Assembly: GCF_963678635.1 (NCBI RefSeq)
Contig: NC_087070.1
Location: forward strand, 12,374,539 to 12,438,538
Direction of reading: 5' to 3'
Source of the DNA: Symsagittifera roscoffensis
Taxonomy: Eukaryota; Xenacoelomorpha; Acoela; Convolutidae
Length of the DNA: 64,000 bases
The first letter of the stretch is position 1, and each line of letters opens with the position of its first letter. Below are positions 1 through 10,640 of the stretch, in pieces. A program made the position numbers and the translations under genes. Below the pieces are notes generated by a model. It was given only the letters and a program-made list of their open reading frames with translations. It ran no database searches and had not been told where the DNA came from.

Positions 1-2629
1 GAAACTAAACGTTTGATCGAGCTGGGAGTTCAATCATCCCGACACTTTTCATTATGTCGTCTGTAAAGTCGCAAATTGAAGCCTATGTGGCTTGAACTTC
101 TAGAGGTATTCTGATGTAGGTGTTGCGTTGCTTGAGATCGTAGTGGTTTTTCTTAAAAAACTGACTGGTTTTGCAGAGTTGTCCTGTAAGTTCATTTGAA
201 AAAGTTCCAAAGTTCTTAAGAGTTTTCCTAAGTCCATACAAAGCAATTTCTTCAGTTCTTTTTTTGGAGTCGAAAATCTTCTTTACGTTTAAAATTTAAT
301 AATTGTCGTTATTGCTCCGACCAGTTTCTGCCCATGCGTTGATCACACCGCAAACATACTTCGGATTAATTTCATGACTATCTACAAAATGCTGATTAGG
401 AGCTTATTGTGCACAAGTTTTTTCAGGCTCAAATCTATCACAAAGACGTAGATTGTTACTTTTTGTGTGAAATTGCCTTCAAACTTTCAAACTGCATAAG
501 CTCTGCATCTTGGGGCAAAAAGCCAAACGGCAATTTGAAAAATGGTTTCCTTTTTTTAGTCAAAGTTCTTTTCCTTTTCGACATTTAGAGCAGATTCTCG
601 TTTACGTTTAACATTAAAATTTTGGATAGTGGATTTTTTTTTGAGATTTGAAACTATGGGCCATAATCAGGGTATTCGAGATCATTTTTTCGTCTTCTAA
701 TGCTACATCGAGTGCACAGAGTTTCTTTTAAAAGTTTTTTGACAGTCTTATTTCATCATGTTGCCGATGAAGACGTGACGAATTCATTCAACTTCTCCAC
801 AGGAAATTTTGCAATTTTTGCCATCTTTCCTGCTAAATTCTTTTTTTTTTCAAGCTCTCACTTTTAGGTTATCTGATGACAGTCATTTTTAAATATTTCC
901 AGTGGAATCCCAAAGATTAGGAGACTTTTTGTGAGGATATGCGTTTCTTTTCATTTCCTGGGTTAAAGTTTAGCATAAATGTGATTTTTTATTCAACTCA
1001 TTTGAATATCAATCTTTCCGCGGTTTTTGTTTCAATTTTGATAAGTGTCTTGTCCTCGTCATTAATTTTTTATAAAGTTCCTGGGCTGTTTTGCTGTTTT
1101 GTCAGTTTTTGTTACTTTGAGGCTTCTTTTTTTTGCCGGAAAGCAGTTTCGCGATCCGTAGGATTTATTAGATTCATAATATTTGTATTCTATTTGACTA
1201 TCAATGCCAATTGGAGCTTGTCACGTCTATCTTCGCATGCAATGGGTTGGTCGATGGCGTGGTTTTAACAGACAGTCAGTGCTTCTCTCAATCCAGACTC
1301 GTTACGCTTTGACTGCAAGATAATAAAAAGTTAAGATAGTAAACTCCAAAAGTGGTATCAATTTGGTTAAAAGAAGAAAAAACTTAGGATTTAATTAAGA
1401 ACTGATCTATAAAAAAACGATCAACAACAACTCTCCGACTGCTTCAGATTGTGATCAGGGTCATACATACTTAGGCAGTATAAAAAGGAAAACAAGTTTT
1501 TTATCCAAATCTTCACTATCGGTTCTTAAGCTAAATTTAAGTGTTATTGGCATCCAGAAGTTTTTCGGAAATCTCGTGTGTGATAACAACCGTATTTTGA
1601 GAGAATAAAAGTTACCGGAACTAGCTCTCAGCCTTGAGTTACTCTTTAGAACTTTTTTGAAAACTAAACGTTCAAAGTATGGCTTGTAAAATGCGTGTTC
1701 AAAGTAGTGTTTTAAAAATTTGAAACTTAAACCGCGCAAACGGAAGATCTTTTTTAAATTAAATTATAATGGTCTGTGACCTTCTAGTATCAATGTTGCT
1801 CAACGCGTTGATTTGTTTTCGCTTCCCAGTCAAGTCGTATTCTTTTAATCAGTGCAACCACGAGGTCAACTGACATTTGGTTTTTTTCAGATTCTTTCAA
1901 GATAATGAACGCTATGAAGAATCTTATATTAGTTTTGTTGTTCTTTTTTACTTTTTAAAAACATTTCATGCTCACTTTGACTTTTTGAGGTTTGAATTTT
2001 GATGTTTTTCTCAGTTTAGTTCAATTTTATTGTTAAAAGGAAAGAAAAATCGAACAGCAAAAATTAAAACTTCACTGTAAACGTGCTCAAAACCTAGTGT
2101 CAAAATTGGGTTGTTTGTTGATATTTTTCAGCGGAGTCCAAATATCTTCACAATACCTTTACAGGAAGAAAGTTGCTTAATTCGGGTAAAACTATAACAA
2201 AAAACAGCAGAATTGCTTAATATTCACCGTTCAAGAGCCCAGCTGGCATCATTCGCTCGAGAGGTCGGTCAGTCTTTTGGTTGATAGAAAAACCATAGTA
2301 CATAGAAAGCATCCAAACGTACTAGATGTATGCCACCCTTTAGTTTGATTGTTGATGAGACAATTGATTTTGAAGCATTTCCATCAGGGGTTGGAATGTA
2401 TGCTTGCGACTGTAAGTTTAAAGTTCAACGTTCTGAATCGGGGTTAGTAGCTCCGAAACATTGAAACCAATTGTTTGACATGCTAATAAGGAGAAGCCCA
2501 AGCCGTCTGCCCTATTATGTCTGATCTGCCGTCTGCGCTTTACGTAAAACGGGCGTTGATTAATTTGGACCATTCTTAAGTCCTATACACAGAAGTACTG
2601 ACAAAACAATTTTATTTAATTGTCTCACG
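1..2629. other. AT-rich stretch without recognisable gene
   Basis: This 2.6 kb is AT-rich with many T- and A-runs. The open frames present (for example 939-1268 on + and 1461-1739 on -) have no domain, no repeat structure and no convincing splice context. I see no RNA gene or transposon end. It may be intergenic DNA or decayed repeat. Confidence 0.5.
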
Positions 2630-3400
2630 AATAAAGTGGTACATATCGAAGTGGTCTCAACTCTCGGACAAGCTCCTGCGTTATGGGCGTCGACAGATTC
2701 ATTGCAAGGCGAGGCGCTCCCTCAACCGTTCTTTCCAACACCGGCACAAAATTCGCGGTTGCTCAAGGAGAACTTGTTGCTTGCATTTAGAATTACAACA
2801 AACTTGCAACAGTGGTTTTTGACCATGAGGGATTAAGTGGAGATTCAGCCCACCATCACAGCGGGATTTGGGAGCGGTTAGTGAGAAGTGTCAAGCTGTC
2901 AGTATATGATATGCTAGGCAACAGGAGAGTGACTGAGGAGGTTTTAGGAACCACACTTTGCCTGGTTGAGCAGTCGTTAAAGGCGAGACCAATCATATCC
3001 GTTTGCTCTAATTTCGAGGCTTTAATCCCAAACCAGTTCATAATTAGTCAGCACACAGCAAGCTTCCGGTGACCCAATTTTGAAGAAAACTTTCAGCATA
3101 AGAAGCGTTATGCTTCGACAATCGTACGCTAACGCCATTTAGTCACACTAATTGCGCGAATAAGTGCTTTTCCTCGATAAAAGATCAAGGTGGCAGTTTA
3201 GTTCGTACATCACTTTGAAAACTGGCGGCTTGGTTTGGGTTGTTGAGCCTGACAGTCCGCGTTGGCACTAACCACTCGTCCGTATAACCAAACTGCACTA
3301 CGAGAAAAACAGATGCCTACGGTCCGCAGATATTAAAACCGCTACGAGCAAACTGAATCGTCCAACCATAACTTTCTTCTCTCGGGCTCGCTTCCGTTCC
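2630..3400 (+). pseudogene. BEL/Pao retrotransposon integrase fragment
   Basis: Several frames read in order match the second half of a BEL/Pao pol polyprotein. First comes the 'VHIEVVS' stretch of the integrase core (2638 onward). Next is the region with 'SGIWERLVRSVK' near 2860-2900, followed by 'LKARPIISV'. A C-terminal tail at about 3225-3400 reads 'LVWVVEPDSPRW' and 'RSADIKTATSKLNRP'. At least two frame changes and stops separate these pieces, so this is a dead relic. Reverse transcriptase, protease and gag are absent nearby, and no LTR was recognised. The family call rests on the order and spacing of these stretches, which also occur in the element at 55.4-59.4 kb on the other strand. 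Confidence 0.8.
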
Positions 3401-4103
3401 TTTAGGGGCGGAGGATTTTTTAGCGTAAATGTAAGTGAGAATAACAAGAACGAAATAAAGACAAGCGCGAATATCTGATGATGTACAGCCCCAGTTGGCC
3501 GAGCAGTCTCGGCCAACCAAAGTCGAGCATGCCAGTAGACTATTCCGGTGAAAGATCGAGTCGCCAACAGTTACATCTTAATTTAACAGTTTTTTGGTTT
3601 ACTTCGCCTCAGCCTTCATAAAGGCTGACCGTCAAAAAGAGCAGTTTGCCTCAAAGACATTACCGGTTCTTGTGGCTAGCTTGGGCCGATTTATATTATT
3701 TTCGGTGCAGATGGTGAATGAAATTATGAACCGATTTACTTGAGTTTTGGAATAATTCTGGAATATGTTGACGAATTGTTATGTATTGTCGAAAATACGA
3801 GTACAATCGAGTTTTAACTAGTTTACTGATATTGAGCGCATAATTAGCTAATTAGGGCTGGAAAGTCGAAGCGAACCCATGTTTTAGAATAAATTTGTCT
3901 GAATACTCGAATATTGAGAGACATTTTGAAACAGTACTTAGTTGGGCTCTTTTTCAGTTCCCCCTCCTTTTGATTTTTTTGGAAATTTATTGTACAAAAA
4001 CTTGTTGAAAATAATTTTTTATGTTTTAAACTGCCTTAAAACATGGCAGCGTGAACAGATGAACAAATTTTCACAATATTTCTTACATGCAAGATGCCGT
4101 GTG

Positions 4104-4531
4104 GGCTCTTTTTCCTCCCCCCGCCCCCCCACCAGCAAAATTTTACATGTAATTTTGTTGACCACATTGTCCGATTGTTATGAAAATTTGCATGCTTACT
4201 AATAAGGCCACAACAAACATATTTGGGGCTCTTTTCCAGTTCCCCCCCTTCAAATTCAATTTTGAAAAGTCTATTTAACGTTGTCGCAATGCAATGCAAT
4301 TTGGTGTGGTGAACAAATCGACAATTCTGAACAGATTTGTTCTTCATACTTTACAGCGTAAAATCACACATTTAGCCGTAATAACACGTAAAACAAACAT
4401 AAGCTCGGTATTTTGAAAGGGTGGGAACTGGAAAAGAGCCATTATTGGTCTTCATACTCAACCTCGTAAAATCCTTCGTTACACTAATATATTGAAGCTC
4501 ATGTGAGGTGGGGGGAAAAGGAAAAAGAGCC
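4104..4531. mobile_element. Middle MITE, inserted in the outer one
   Basis: Its ends are GGCTCTTTTTCCTCCCCCC and GGGGAAAAGGAAAAAGAGCC, with a perfect 8 bp duplication GCCGTGTG at 4096-4103 and 4532-4539. It is interrupted by a third element; without that it is about 206 bp. The G/C-rich subterminal run distinguishes this subfamily. Half-copies occur at about 7198 and 28680. Confidence 0.85.
4227..4440. mobile_element. Inner MITE, 214 bp
   Basis: It runs from GGCTCTTTTCCAGTTCCCCC to GGGAACTGGAAAAGAGCC, flanked by the imperfect 8 bp pair ATATTTGG and ATTATTGG. It closely matches the copy at 19590-19803 in length and sequence. It is the most recent insertion of the three nested elements by position. 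Confidence 0.85.
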
Positions 4532-4741
4532 GCCGTGTGAACAATTTTTCAACAATTTTATTCTGAAATTTTACAAGGGGGTGGCAAACTGGAAAAGAGC
4601 CCTTAGTTGTGACCAAGATCGAGAGAATTCCCATAATTTAGTGCGCGAATAAAAGCACGTGTTCTCATAAGTTTTGTCACAAATTGTCCGATCACCCAAG
4701 TCAAAGTAAAGTCAATAAAAAAAGTATAAACAAAGCTAAAA

Positions 4742-5587
4742 ATGTCTCATCTGAACAATAATGGTTCGCCAGGGTATCAAGGTTCCTCTTCCTTCAATCC
4801 TTTCATAAACCCTACTTTGATGGGTCAACAAAGTCTCATGGGGCCAGTGTCTGATCAGCCATTGTTGGATGACGGAGGAAGTGCAGATGATTACACAAAC
4901 ATGCATGAAGCTACTGCTTATGATGGACAATCAGACCTGACTTCAACCTGGAACAGCAGCTCAAGAGCGAATGATTTCCAGCCAATGCTTCAGCAGCCAG
5001 CGCCGCTGCCTCCCCATTCAAGTGTCCAATTACCAATCGGAGACCAGAGTCAGGGGTTTGGCATGAACACAACGTATCCTAACCAATTCCATGAATACAA
5101 CAATGCTCCTGGATCTCAACAGTTGCTTGCTCAAAGCCAAGGATCTTTTCAAGGTCCTATGATGCTTCAGAATCAAGGAACGCATCAACATCGTGCGATG
5201 ACTCTTGGACAAGGAGGACCCTCGGATTTCCATGCAGCACCTCACGACCAGAACAGACAATTTATGGGTCCACCTTGGAATCCCCACGAATCAGGTTTGC
5301 CATTGGAACAGCAACCGCTTCACTCTTTCGTGCCTGAAGATGAGCCGCCCCCCTACCACAACTTCTCTGGCGTGGATTATGTCCCGATGAATAATGCAGT
5401 TGGCCTACACGGTTCGCCAGCGTATTTGCCAATTAACCAGCCCTACCCGCAAAACCTAACAGTTCATAATAACCTATGGGGGCCGGGAGCCCAACAGCAA
5501 CCAGCAGGCAACCCAGTGACTAGGACGGCACAGAGGTTGTCGAAAGGAATCAGGAATAGATTGAGGGGGGATAACCGACCCTACTAG
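4742..5587 (+). CDS. Q/N/P-rich, probably disordered protein with PPPY motif
   Basis: This is an intronless 281-residue ORF that I do not recognise. The start is the first ATG after an A-rich leader (AAAAATGTC context). Composition is rich in Gln, Asn, Pro, Ser, Gly and Met, with no signal peptide or membrane segment, which suggests a disordered protein. A 'DEPPPYHNF' stretch at about residue 201 contains PPxY, the ligand of WW domains. The last ~25 residues are basic (RTAQRLSKGIRNRLRG). A continuous frame of this length in AT-rich DNA, with this composition, argues it is translated. The upstream flank is a MITE nest ending 140 bp before the ATG and the downstream flank is MITE debris. An AATAAA lies about 90 bp after the stop. 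It could also be one exon of a larger gene. Confidence 0.65.
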   Translation: MSHLNNNGSPGYQGSSSFNPFINPTLMGQQSLMGPVSDQPLLDDGGSADDYTNMHEATAYDGQSDLTSTWNSSSRANDFQPMLQQPAPLPPHSSVQLPIGDQSQGFGMNTTYPNQFHEYNNAPGSQQLLAQSQGSFQGPMMLQNQGTHQHRAMTLGQGGPSDFHAAPHDQNRQFMGPPWNPHESGLPLEQQPLHSFVPEDEPPPYHNFSGVDYVPMNNAVGLHGSPAYLPINQPYPQNLTVHNNLWGPGAQQQPAGNPVTRTAQRLSKGIRNRLRGDNRPY

Positions 5588-5639
5588 CCAGGACAATTGG
5601 AAAAAGAAGACAAAGTAAAAATGCAACAGCGCTGTTTGC

Positions 5640-5990
5640 CATTAGTTGGCTCTTTTTCTTGACCCTTCTCACTAAAAATAAAATTAATAATTTAATTGTA
5701 CTGCAAACAGCTTGAACACTTATTTTGTTTTTCAAGCATTTCTTAATCATGAGTCCAGCTACAACGGCGTACACATGTAGGCGTCCTTTTCCAGTCCCCC
5801 TTTCATTTTTTCTGAAACTCATTATATGAAAGTCTATTTAGAATGACTTTTCATGTTATCAACTGCATTAAAACCTGTCAGCCTGAACACGTGAACTACT
5901 ATTTACATCATTTTGCAAAATGATGCGTGAGCTTTTTTCAAAAAGTTAATTTTCCGAGGGGGTGGACAACAATAACGAGGGAGGTGGGCA
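5640..5990. mobile_element. Degenerate copies of the GGCTCTTTT MITE family
   Basis: A GGCTCTTTTTCTTGACCC end lies at about 5647. A second left-end-like stretch TCCTTTTCCAGTCCCCC starts near 5784, followed by internal sequence resembling the outer element at 3945 (a 'tattaaaacctgtcagcctgaac'-like stretch near 5868). No clean right end or duplication was found, so boundaries are approximate. Confidence 0.5.
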
Positions 5991-6350
5991 ATGATAAGCG
6001 TCAATTTTTCAAGTATGGCCGGTTGCACAGAAAGCTCTGACCCAATTTGAGTTTACTTTGTTACTTCATTTGAGTTTCAGTTTTGAAAATATCATACGAT
6101 TGTCTTTATGCAATAGAACTTTGCATGGTGAACAAACAGAAGGTCAAAAGTATCATAGTAACCGAGGTTACAGTCATGAGTCCCTTCATCATGTATTCCA
6201 GTCAAAACCCTTGGAATTTTCTAGATATGGAAGTGATAATGATAAAAGAAGATGACAAGTGTTTAAGTCCTTTTCAATTAAAATCGATACGGGTTACGTT
6301 TCTTCAATAAGAACACGCAACTCGACACGAGATACTATAATATACAAGTG

Positions 6351-6745
6351 TTACAAGTAAAAAATTTCGTCGAAAGTTATTTTGTCATTTATTGTTCCGA
6401 GTACGCAAGCGGCGTTCGCAATCTGTATTGCCAGGGAGATTCTATGTTTTAAAAAGCTGCCTGCTCTGGGTTCCTCAGTGCATATGCTTAGGTTCTTACA
6501 AAGCTTGCTCAAAAAAGCTTCTGTGCTGGGGCCGGCCGCGCCCTGAATTTCAAAAGCTAGCGGTTGAAAAAGATATCCATCATTTACAAGATCTTTATGC
6601 TTGTCAATTTTTCGCTCTTCCGCTTCAGCGGCAGCCGTACGAGGGTTACAAACAGACCCGGCATTAATCCTACAAGGAGCTAAGGAGTCTACTACCGTTA
6701 CATCCCACAAGAGCTGCTTACCATCAACACATGGAACAAACTAAA
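6351..6745 (-). pseudogene. Retroelement C-terminal fragment
   Basis: An open frame on the minus strand begins 'LLWDVTVVDSLAPCRIN' and continues through 'FQPLAFEIQGAAGPSTE' and 'FLKHRISLAIQIANAAC' to a stop at 6351. This pattern is familiar from the region downstream of reverse transcriptase in many invertebrate non-LTR elements. I recognise it from memory of the pattern only and did not align it. No reverse transcriptase lies upstream on this strand, so it is a truncated copy. It may represent an endonuclease-like domain, but I cannot confirm catalytic residues. Confidence 0.6.
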
Positions 6746-6759
6746 TATTTTGAACATAA

Positions 6760-7261
6760 AAAGGCTCTTTCTATTTTCCGAACCCATTTCGCAATGTTAC
6801 AGTATGAAACTGGGCTCTTCTCTAGTTGCCCCAAATTGAGATTTTTTTTCCGAAATTGAGTTTTTGAAAGGCATTTTCTATGTTTTAAGCTGCAATAACA
6901 CGTGTCAGCCTAAAAAAAAAACATTTCTTAGCTCTTTTCCACTTTCCGACCCCACTTGTGATTGTAGTTTTGAAAATACAATTTTACATTGTCAATCTGT
7001 AATGAATTTTTGCAAAATGAGCACACGTAAGATTTGTTTTTCAAAACTGAAAATAAAATATGGGGGGACTGAAAGTGGAAAAGAAACTACCCGGGGTCAA
7101 GGTCGGAGTCGGGGACTTATGTTGCGACTATTGCGACTCAAAATGGATATGTTGCGACCATTACGACATATATCGGTATTTTGCAGCTATGGGCGACTCA
7201 AAATGAGGGCTCTTTTTCCTCCTCCCCCCCCCCCCACCAAAATTTTAGCAAAATTTTTACC
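6760..7261. mobile_element. Cluster of broken MITE ends beside the gap
   Basis: Several family ends occur in 500 bp. They include GGGCTCTTCTCTAGTTGCCCC (about 6810), an AGCTCTTTTCCACTTTC ... GAAAGTGGAAAAG pair (about 6930-7084), and a GGGCTCTTTTTCCTCC plus poly-C end at 7198 that runs into the assembly gap. The 6930-7084 pair looks like one short element with its own inverted ends. The long C-run next to the gap may explain why assembly failed there. Confidence 0.55.
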
Positions 7262-7461
7262 NNNNNNNNNNNNNNNNNNNNNNNNNNNNNNNNNNNNNNN
7301 NNNNNNNNNNNNNNNNNNNNNNNNNNNNNNNNNNNNNNNNNNNNNNNNNNNNNNNNNNNNNNNNNNNNNNNNNNNNNNNNNNNNNNNNNNNNNNNNNNNN
7401 NNNNNNNNNNNNNNNNNNNNNNNNNNNNNNNNNNNNNNNNNNNNNNNNNNNNNNNNNNNNN
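7262..7461. other. Assembly gap (200 N)
   Basis: Exactly 200 undetermined bases, probably a fixed-size placeholder. It removes whatever preceded the Ty3/Gypsy nucleocapsid, including any 5' LTR and gag. Open frames that span it are artefacts. Confidence 1.
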
Positions 7462-7497
7462 AATGTTACAAATGAGGAATTCAGTACGGTCAAAACC

Positions 7498-7877
7498 CTT
7501 TACAGTGTTGCCCCGCCAAAGATAAGGTCTGCTCAAAATGTGCCAAGAGAGGTCATTTCACGAAAGTATGTCAGTCCACGCACGTAATTTACTAAAAGGA
7601 CAGACAAGAAGATCAACAGGAGGAAATTGAGACGGAAAGTTTACAAACCGAAAACAATCCAATGGCATTTGCTGAATTCACTTTAAGCAAGGGTTGGGAC
7701 GACTACCAAATAGACAAAGTCTCGGTTATGGTAATCGCAGAATCGTTTGAAATTAAAAACACAAGTACGTTATCTGAAGAAGATCTAAATGTGAAGAAGT
7801 CCATTCTAAAAGTAAAAACTGCACGGCGCATTCAACAAAACGACAAATCAGCACTTTTCAAAACCATTCCAAGATGA
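7498..7877 (+). pseudogene. Ty3/Gypsy nucleocapsid end and protease start
   Basis: Right after the gap, one frame reads 'CPAKDKVCSKCAKRGHF' followed by 'TKVC', a CX2CX4HX4C zinc knuckle for packaging element RNA. A 71-codon open frame (7662-7877) follows and should lead into the protease. The protease active-site triplet (D-S/T-G) is not visible where expected, so this region is damaged. Confidence 0.7.
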
Positions 7878-7934
7878 GACAGCGCCTGAAATCTAGCTTG
7901 CTACAATGCTGAAACAATAATTCCAAAAGGAAGG

Positions 7935-8126
7935 TTGATAATAACTATTGAATCAGGAGACTGGAAAGTTCAATCAGCTCCATTCATTGTTGCAGTTGAC
8001 AAAAATATTATAGGACGCAACGTATTACCACAAATAGGTATCAAGTTAATTCAAGTGCAGCACAAACAAAACGTATTCGTTGTACGCGAACAAGAAGAAT
8101 CTGATCCAGAAACTAAGCAATGATTC
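7935..8126 (+). pseudogene. Ty3/Gypsy protease C-terminal part
   Basis: Residues around 'APFIVAVDKNIIGRNVL' match the flap-to-C-terminal part of a retropepsin, where an 'I-I/L-G-x-D/N-x-L' motif closes the fold. It ends at a stop before the reverse transcriptase frame. The N-terminal catalytic half is not readable. Confidence 0.6.
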
Positions 8127-8177
8127 AAAGACAACTTTCAACAACTTTGCGTACGTATCGGAAAATCAAAAAACCAC

Positions 8178-8945
8178 ATGATGAGAACACAGTTCACTAA
8201 AGAATTCATACCAATTCAACAAAAAGGTCGACGCATTCCCATACATCTTCAAGAACGAGTGAAAGGGGAATTAAACAAAATAAAAGACCAAAAACACATC
8301 ATCAAATTAGACAAATGTTCTGACCGACAATTTATCAGTCCAATTGTCGTAACAGTAAAAAAGGATCAGACAGTTAAACTGGCGTTGGATTTAAAGAAAA
8401 TCAATGAACTTATCTCCAAAAAAATATCAAATGCCTAATATCGATTTACTACTGGACTGTATTGCACAAGTGGTCAAGTCAGACAAAACCAAACAGATGT
8501 TATTTTCCAAACTTGATCCTCGCTACGCATACTCTCAAATCGCATTGGATAAGTCAACCCGCGAACAATGCAACTTCAGTCTAATTGGCGGTAACGCCAC
8601 GGGGACATACCAATTCTGGACAGGATTTTACGGTCTTACGTACCTGCCATCCAAATTCCAAAAAGCAGTTGATTTAACGTTAAAAAACTGCAAGAACACG
8701 TACGCATATTTAGACGATACATTGATAGTGACTTAAGGGTCGACAGAGCTACGTCAACAGAAGTTACAAGCAGTTTTGGAAAAATTAGACGAAGAAATTC
8801 TTGCGATATCTCTTGAGAAATGTAAACTCGCTTATAAGCAGATTGAGTGGCTAGGGTTTATCATAACTAGCGAAGGAACCACACACCTCATAAAGAATAC
8901 TGAGGCAAAAGAAAAACTCTCAGCACCAAAAATATTTAAGTAAAT
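8178..8945 (+). pseudogene. Ty3/Gypsy reverse transcriptase
   Basis: The first block (8178-8438) ends in 'KLALDLKKINELI'. A second frame (8404-8736) carries 'FSKLDPRYAYSQIAL' with one catalytic Asp, 'FYGLTYLPSKFQKAVD', and the YLDD catalytic box at about 8710, stopping five codons later. A third block contains 'ISLEKCKLAYKQIEWLGFII'. Known family function is copying element RNA into DNA. The frame change and the stop after YLDD make it non-functional. Confidence 0.85.
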
Positions 8946-8984
8946 AAAAAGTTTTCTGGGATAAATACATCACCTCACACGATA

Positions 8985-9620
8985 TCTACCAAATTTAGCA
9001 CAAACAGCCGCCACTCTACGCCTACTGCTAAAAAACACAGAAAAAAGAAAGCCACTTGATTGGTCAACAGAACACAAAAAATTATTTTAGAGTTATAAGC
9101 TGAAATAACCCAAAACAAACACTTTGACCAACAACTAGACACTCGCATAGTTTGTGATGCATCTAACACAGGGTTGGGGGCCCCTAACCCTGTGTTAGAT
9201 TCATCACAAACTATGCGAGTGTCTATTTGATGCTATGATGCGAGTGTCTAGTTGATGCCAGGTTGGATAGCCGTTGCTTATGTATCACGTTCCTGAACTC
9301 CCTCAAGGAAAAATACTCCGTAAACGAGTTAGAACTATTAGGAATAGTCTGGGCAATCGAACATTTCAAATAGTATCTATATGGCAAACATTTCACCATC
9401 ATTACAGATCACCAAGCTTTATTCAGCGCTTTAAATGTAAGCGAACGATCAAAAACAAGTCAAAGCCGCTTCACGCGTCTTATTGACCGACTAATATTAT
9501 TTCATTTTGATATCAAACAAATCGCGGGGAACAAAATGGGACTGATAGATTATATATCCCGAAATCCAGTTGGGTTGGCAATACCCCCAGCGAGTATGAT
9601 GAGAAATTTGTTATAGCATC
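8985..9620 (+). pseudogene. Ty3/Gypsy RNase H, interrupted by an inverted duplication
   Basis: 'KRKPLDWSTEHKKLF' marks the RT-RH junction. The Asp-containing start of RNase H (a C-D-A-S-N-T-G-like reading at about 9156) is immediately followed by an inverted copy of itself (see the repeat entry at 9137-9224). The rest of the domain, including readings for 'ITDHQALFSAL' and a 'SRNPVG' end, continues to about 9600 in shifted frames. Confidence 0.8.
9137..9224. repeat. 44 bp-arm perfect-centre palindrome in RNase H
   Basis: Bases 9137-9180 are repeated in reverse complement at 9181-9224 with about two mismatches and no spacer. The arms correspond to the RNase H active-site stretch of the retrotransposon. 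A partial third copy of the same segment ends near 9260. It is expected to form a very stable hairpin. Confidence 0.9.
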
Positions 9621-9899
9621 AATTAATGCATTCATAAACTACCTCGAATTGATTGACAATGCCATTCAAATCAAAGCACCGTATGAGCTGATCAAAAAGC
9701 GAGCGAAAAACAAAGGGTTGTTAAATGCTGACCTAAACACTCAATTAACAACTAAACATTCCAAACATTCCGCAAGCGGTCAATTGAAAACTCACAATCA
9801 AATTCAGTTTCACTCAAAATTTGCCAACAATTAGTCAGCTCTCTCATATTCAAAAAAAACACAAAATCAACCAAACTTCAAATCCATAAACCTTATTCA

Positions 9900-10640
9900 A
9901 CAATCAACATTGAGCCAAAAACCGGAAACGCGAGGATTTAAAGGGGGCTTCATACCGGCGGAAATGAAAAGTACGGGATTAAACAATGGCAGGGATCATC
10001 AGAGAGGGGAGAAAGTTTATCAGACCCAAGATGGCACAAAAGACCACCCGCAAAAAAAGGGGAACGCAAGCTCAGCAGATGTGGACACATCCGGGGAACA
10101 AGACGCGAGAGAAGTGATAGCACAAAAGAAAGCCGAATAAACCAGGAAAAAATCAAACTTCCGCAAAATAGTTTTCAGCGACAAACAAACAACACAAATA
10201 ATCATAACAGATAAAAAAAAGAACACTGAGCAAACCGAAACAAGATCGAGTCGGACAGAAGCACCAACAGCATCGATAGCCAGTCAAACAAAAACCACTG
10301 GGATTCAACAGAGAAACGAAGATGAAATTTGGGTTAGCCGCGTGGACCCAAACAAGACGATACAAGAGGAGAGGAGACACAACGAGGAACACCAACGATT
10401 ACATCAAATACCCAACAAGAGGCGAGCCACGAATCGATCACGGAGGGACTGGTCGCAAAATTGAAAAAAGCCACAAGCAAGACTGAAGCAGAAGAGGACA
10501 CGCCACTGTTCAGGAAAAAGTTGCAACGAGTGCTAGGAGTACGCTTCATCGCTGCTGCCACAAAAAAAGACCGAAACCACCATCCGCTCATAAATATCGT
10601 CAAATAGAGGGATTGGGAGGCAATAAAAGTATCATATGGA
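9900..10640 (+). pseudogene. Ty3/Gypsy linker between RNase H and integrase
   Basis: This stretch reads as Lys-, Gln- and Thr-rich low-complexity protein in several frames, with no recognised domain. It separates RNase H from the integrase zinc-binding region by about 1 kb. Such inserted linkers are unusual but occur in some Ty3/Gypsy pol genes. It could also be leftover from another insertion. Confidence 0.4.

Larger units (their letters stand above)
3945..4601. mobile_element. Outer MITE of a nested trio
   Basis: The element begins GGCTCTTTTTCAGTTCCCCC and ends with the inverse, AACTGGAAAAGAGCC. It is flanked by a perfect 8 bp duplication CTTAGTTG at 3937-3944 and 4602-4609. Removing the inner insertion leaves about 221 bp with no coding capacity, which makes it a miniature inverted-repeat element. 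An 8 bp duplication fits hAT or Merlin-type transposases; the superfamily is not resolved. Confidence 0.85.

Noticed and set aside
939-1268. 109-codon ORF near the left edge
   Set aside because: It is Phe/Ser/Ile-rich from T-rich DNA, as expected by chance; no domain, no conserved context.
6864-7536. ORFs spanning the N block
   Set aside because: Undetermined bases were read as codons; there is no real sequence support.
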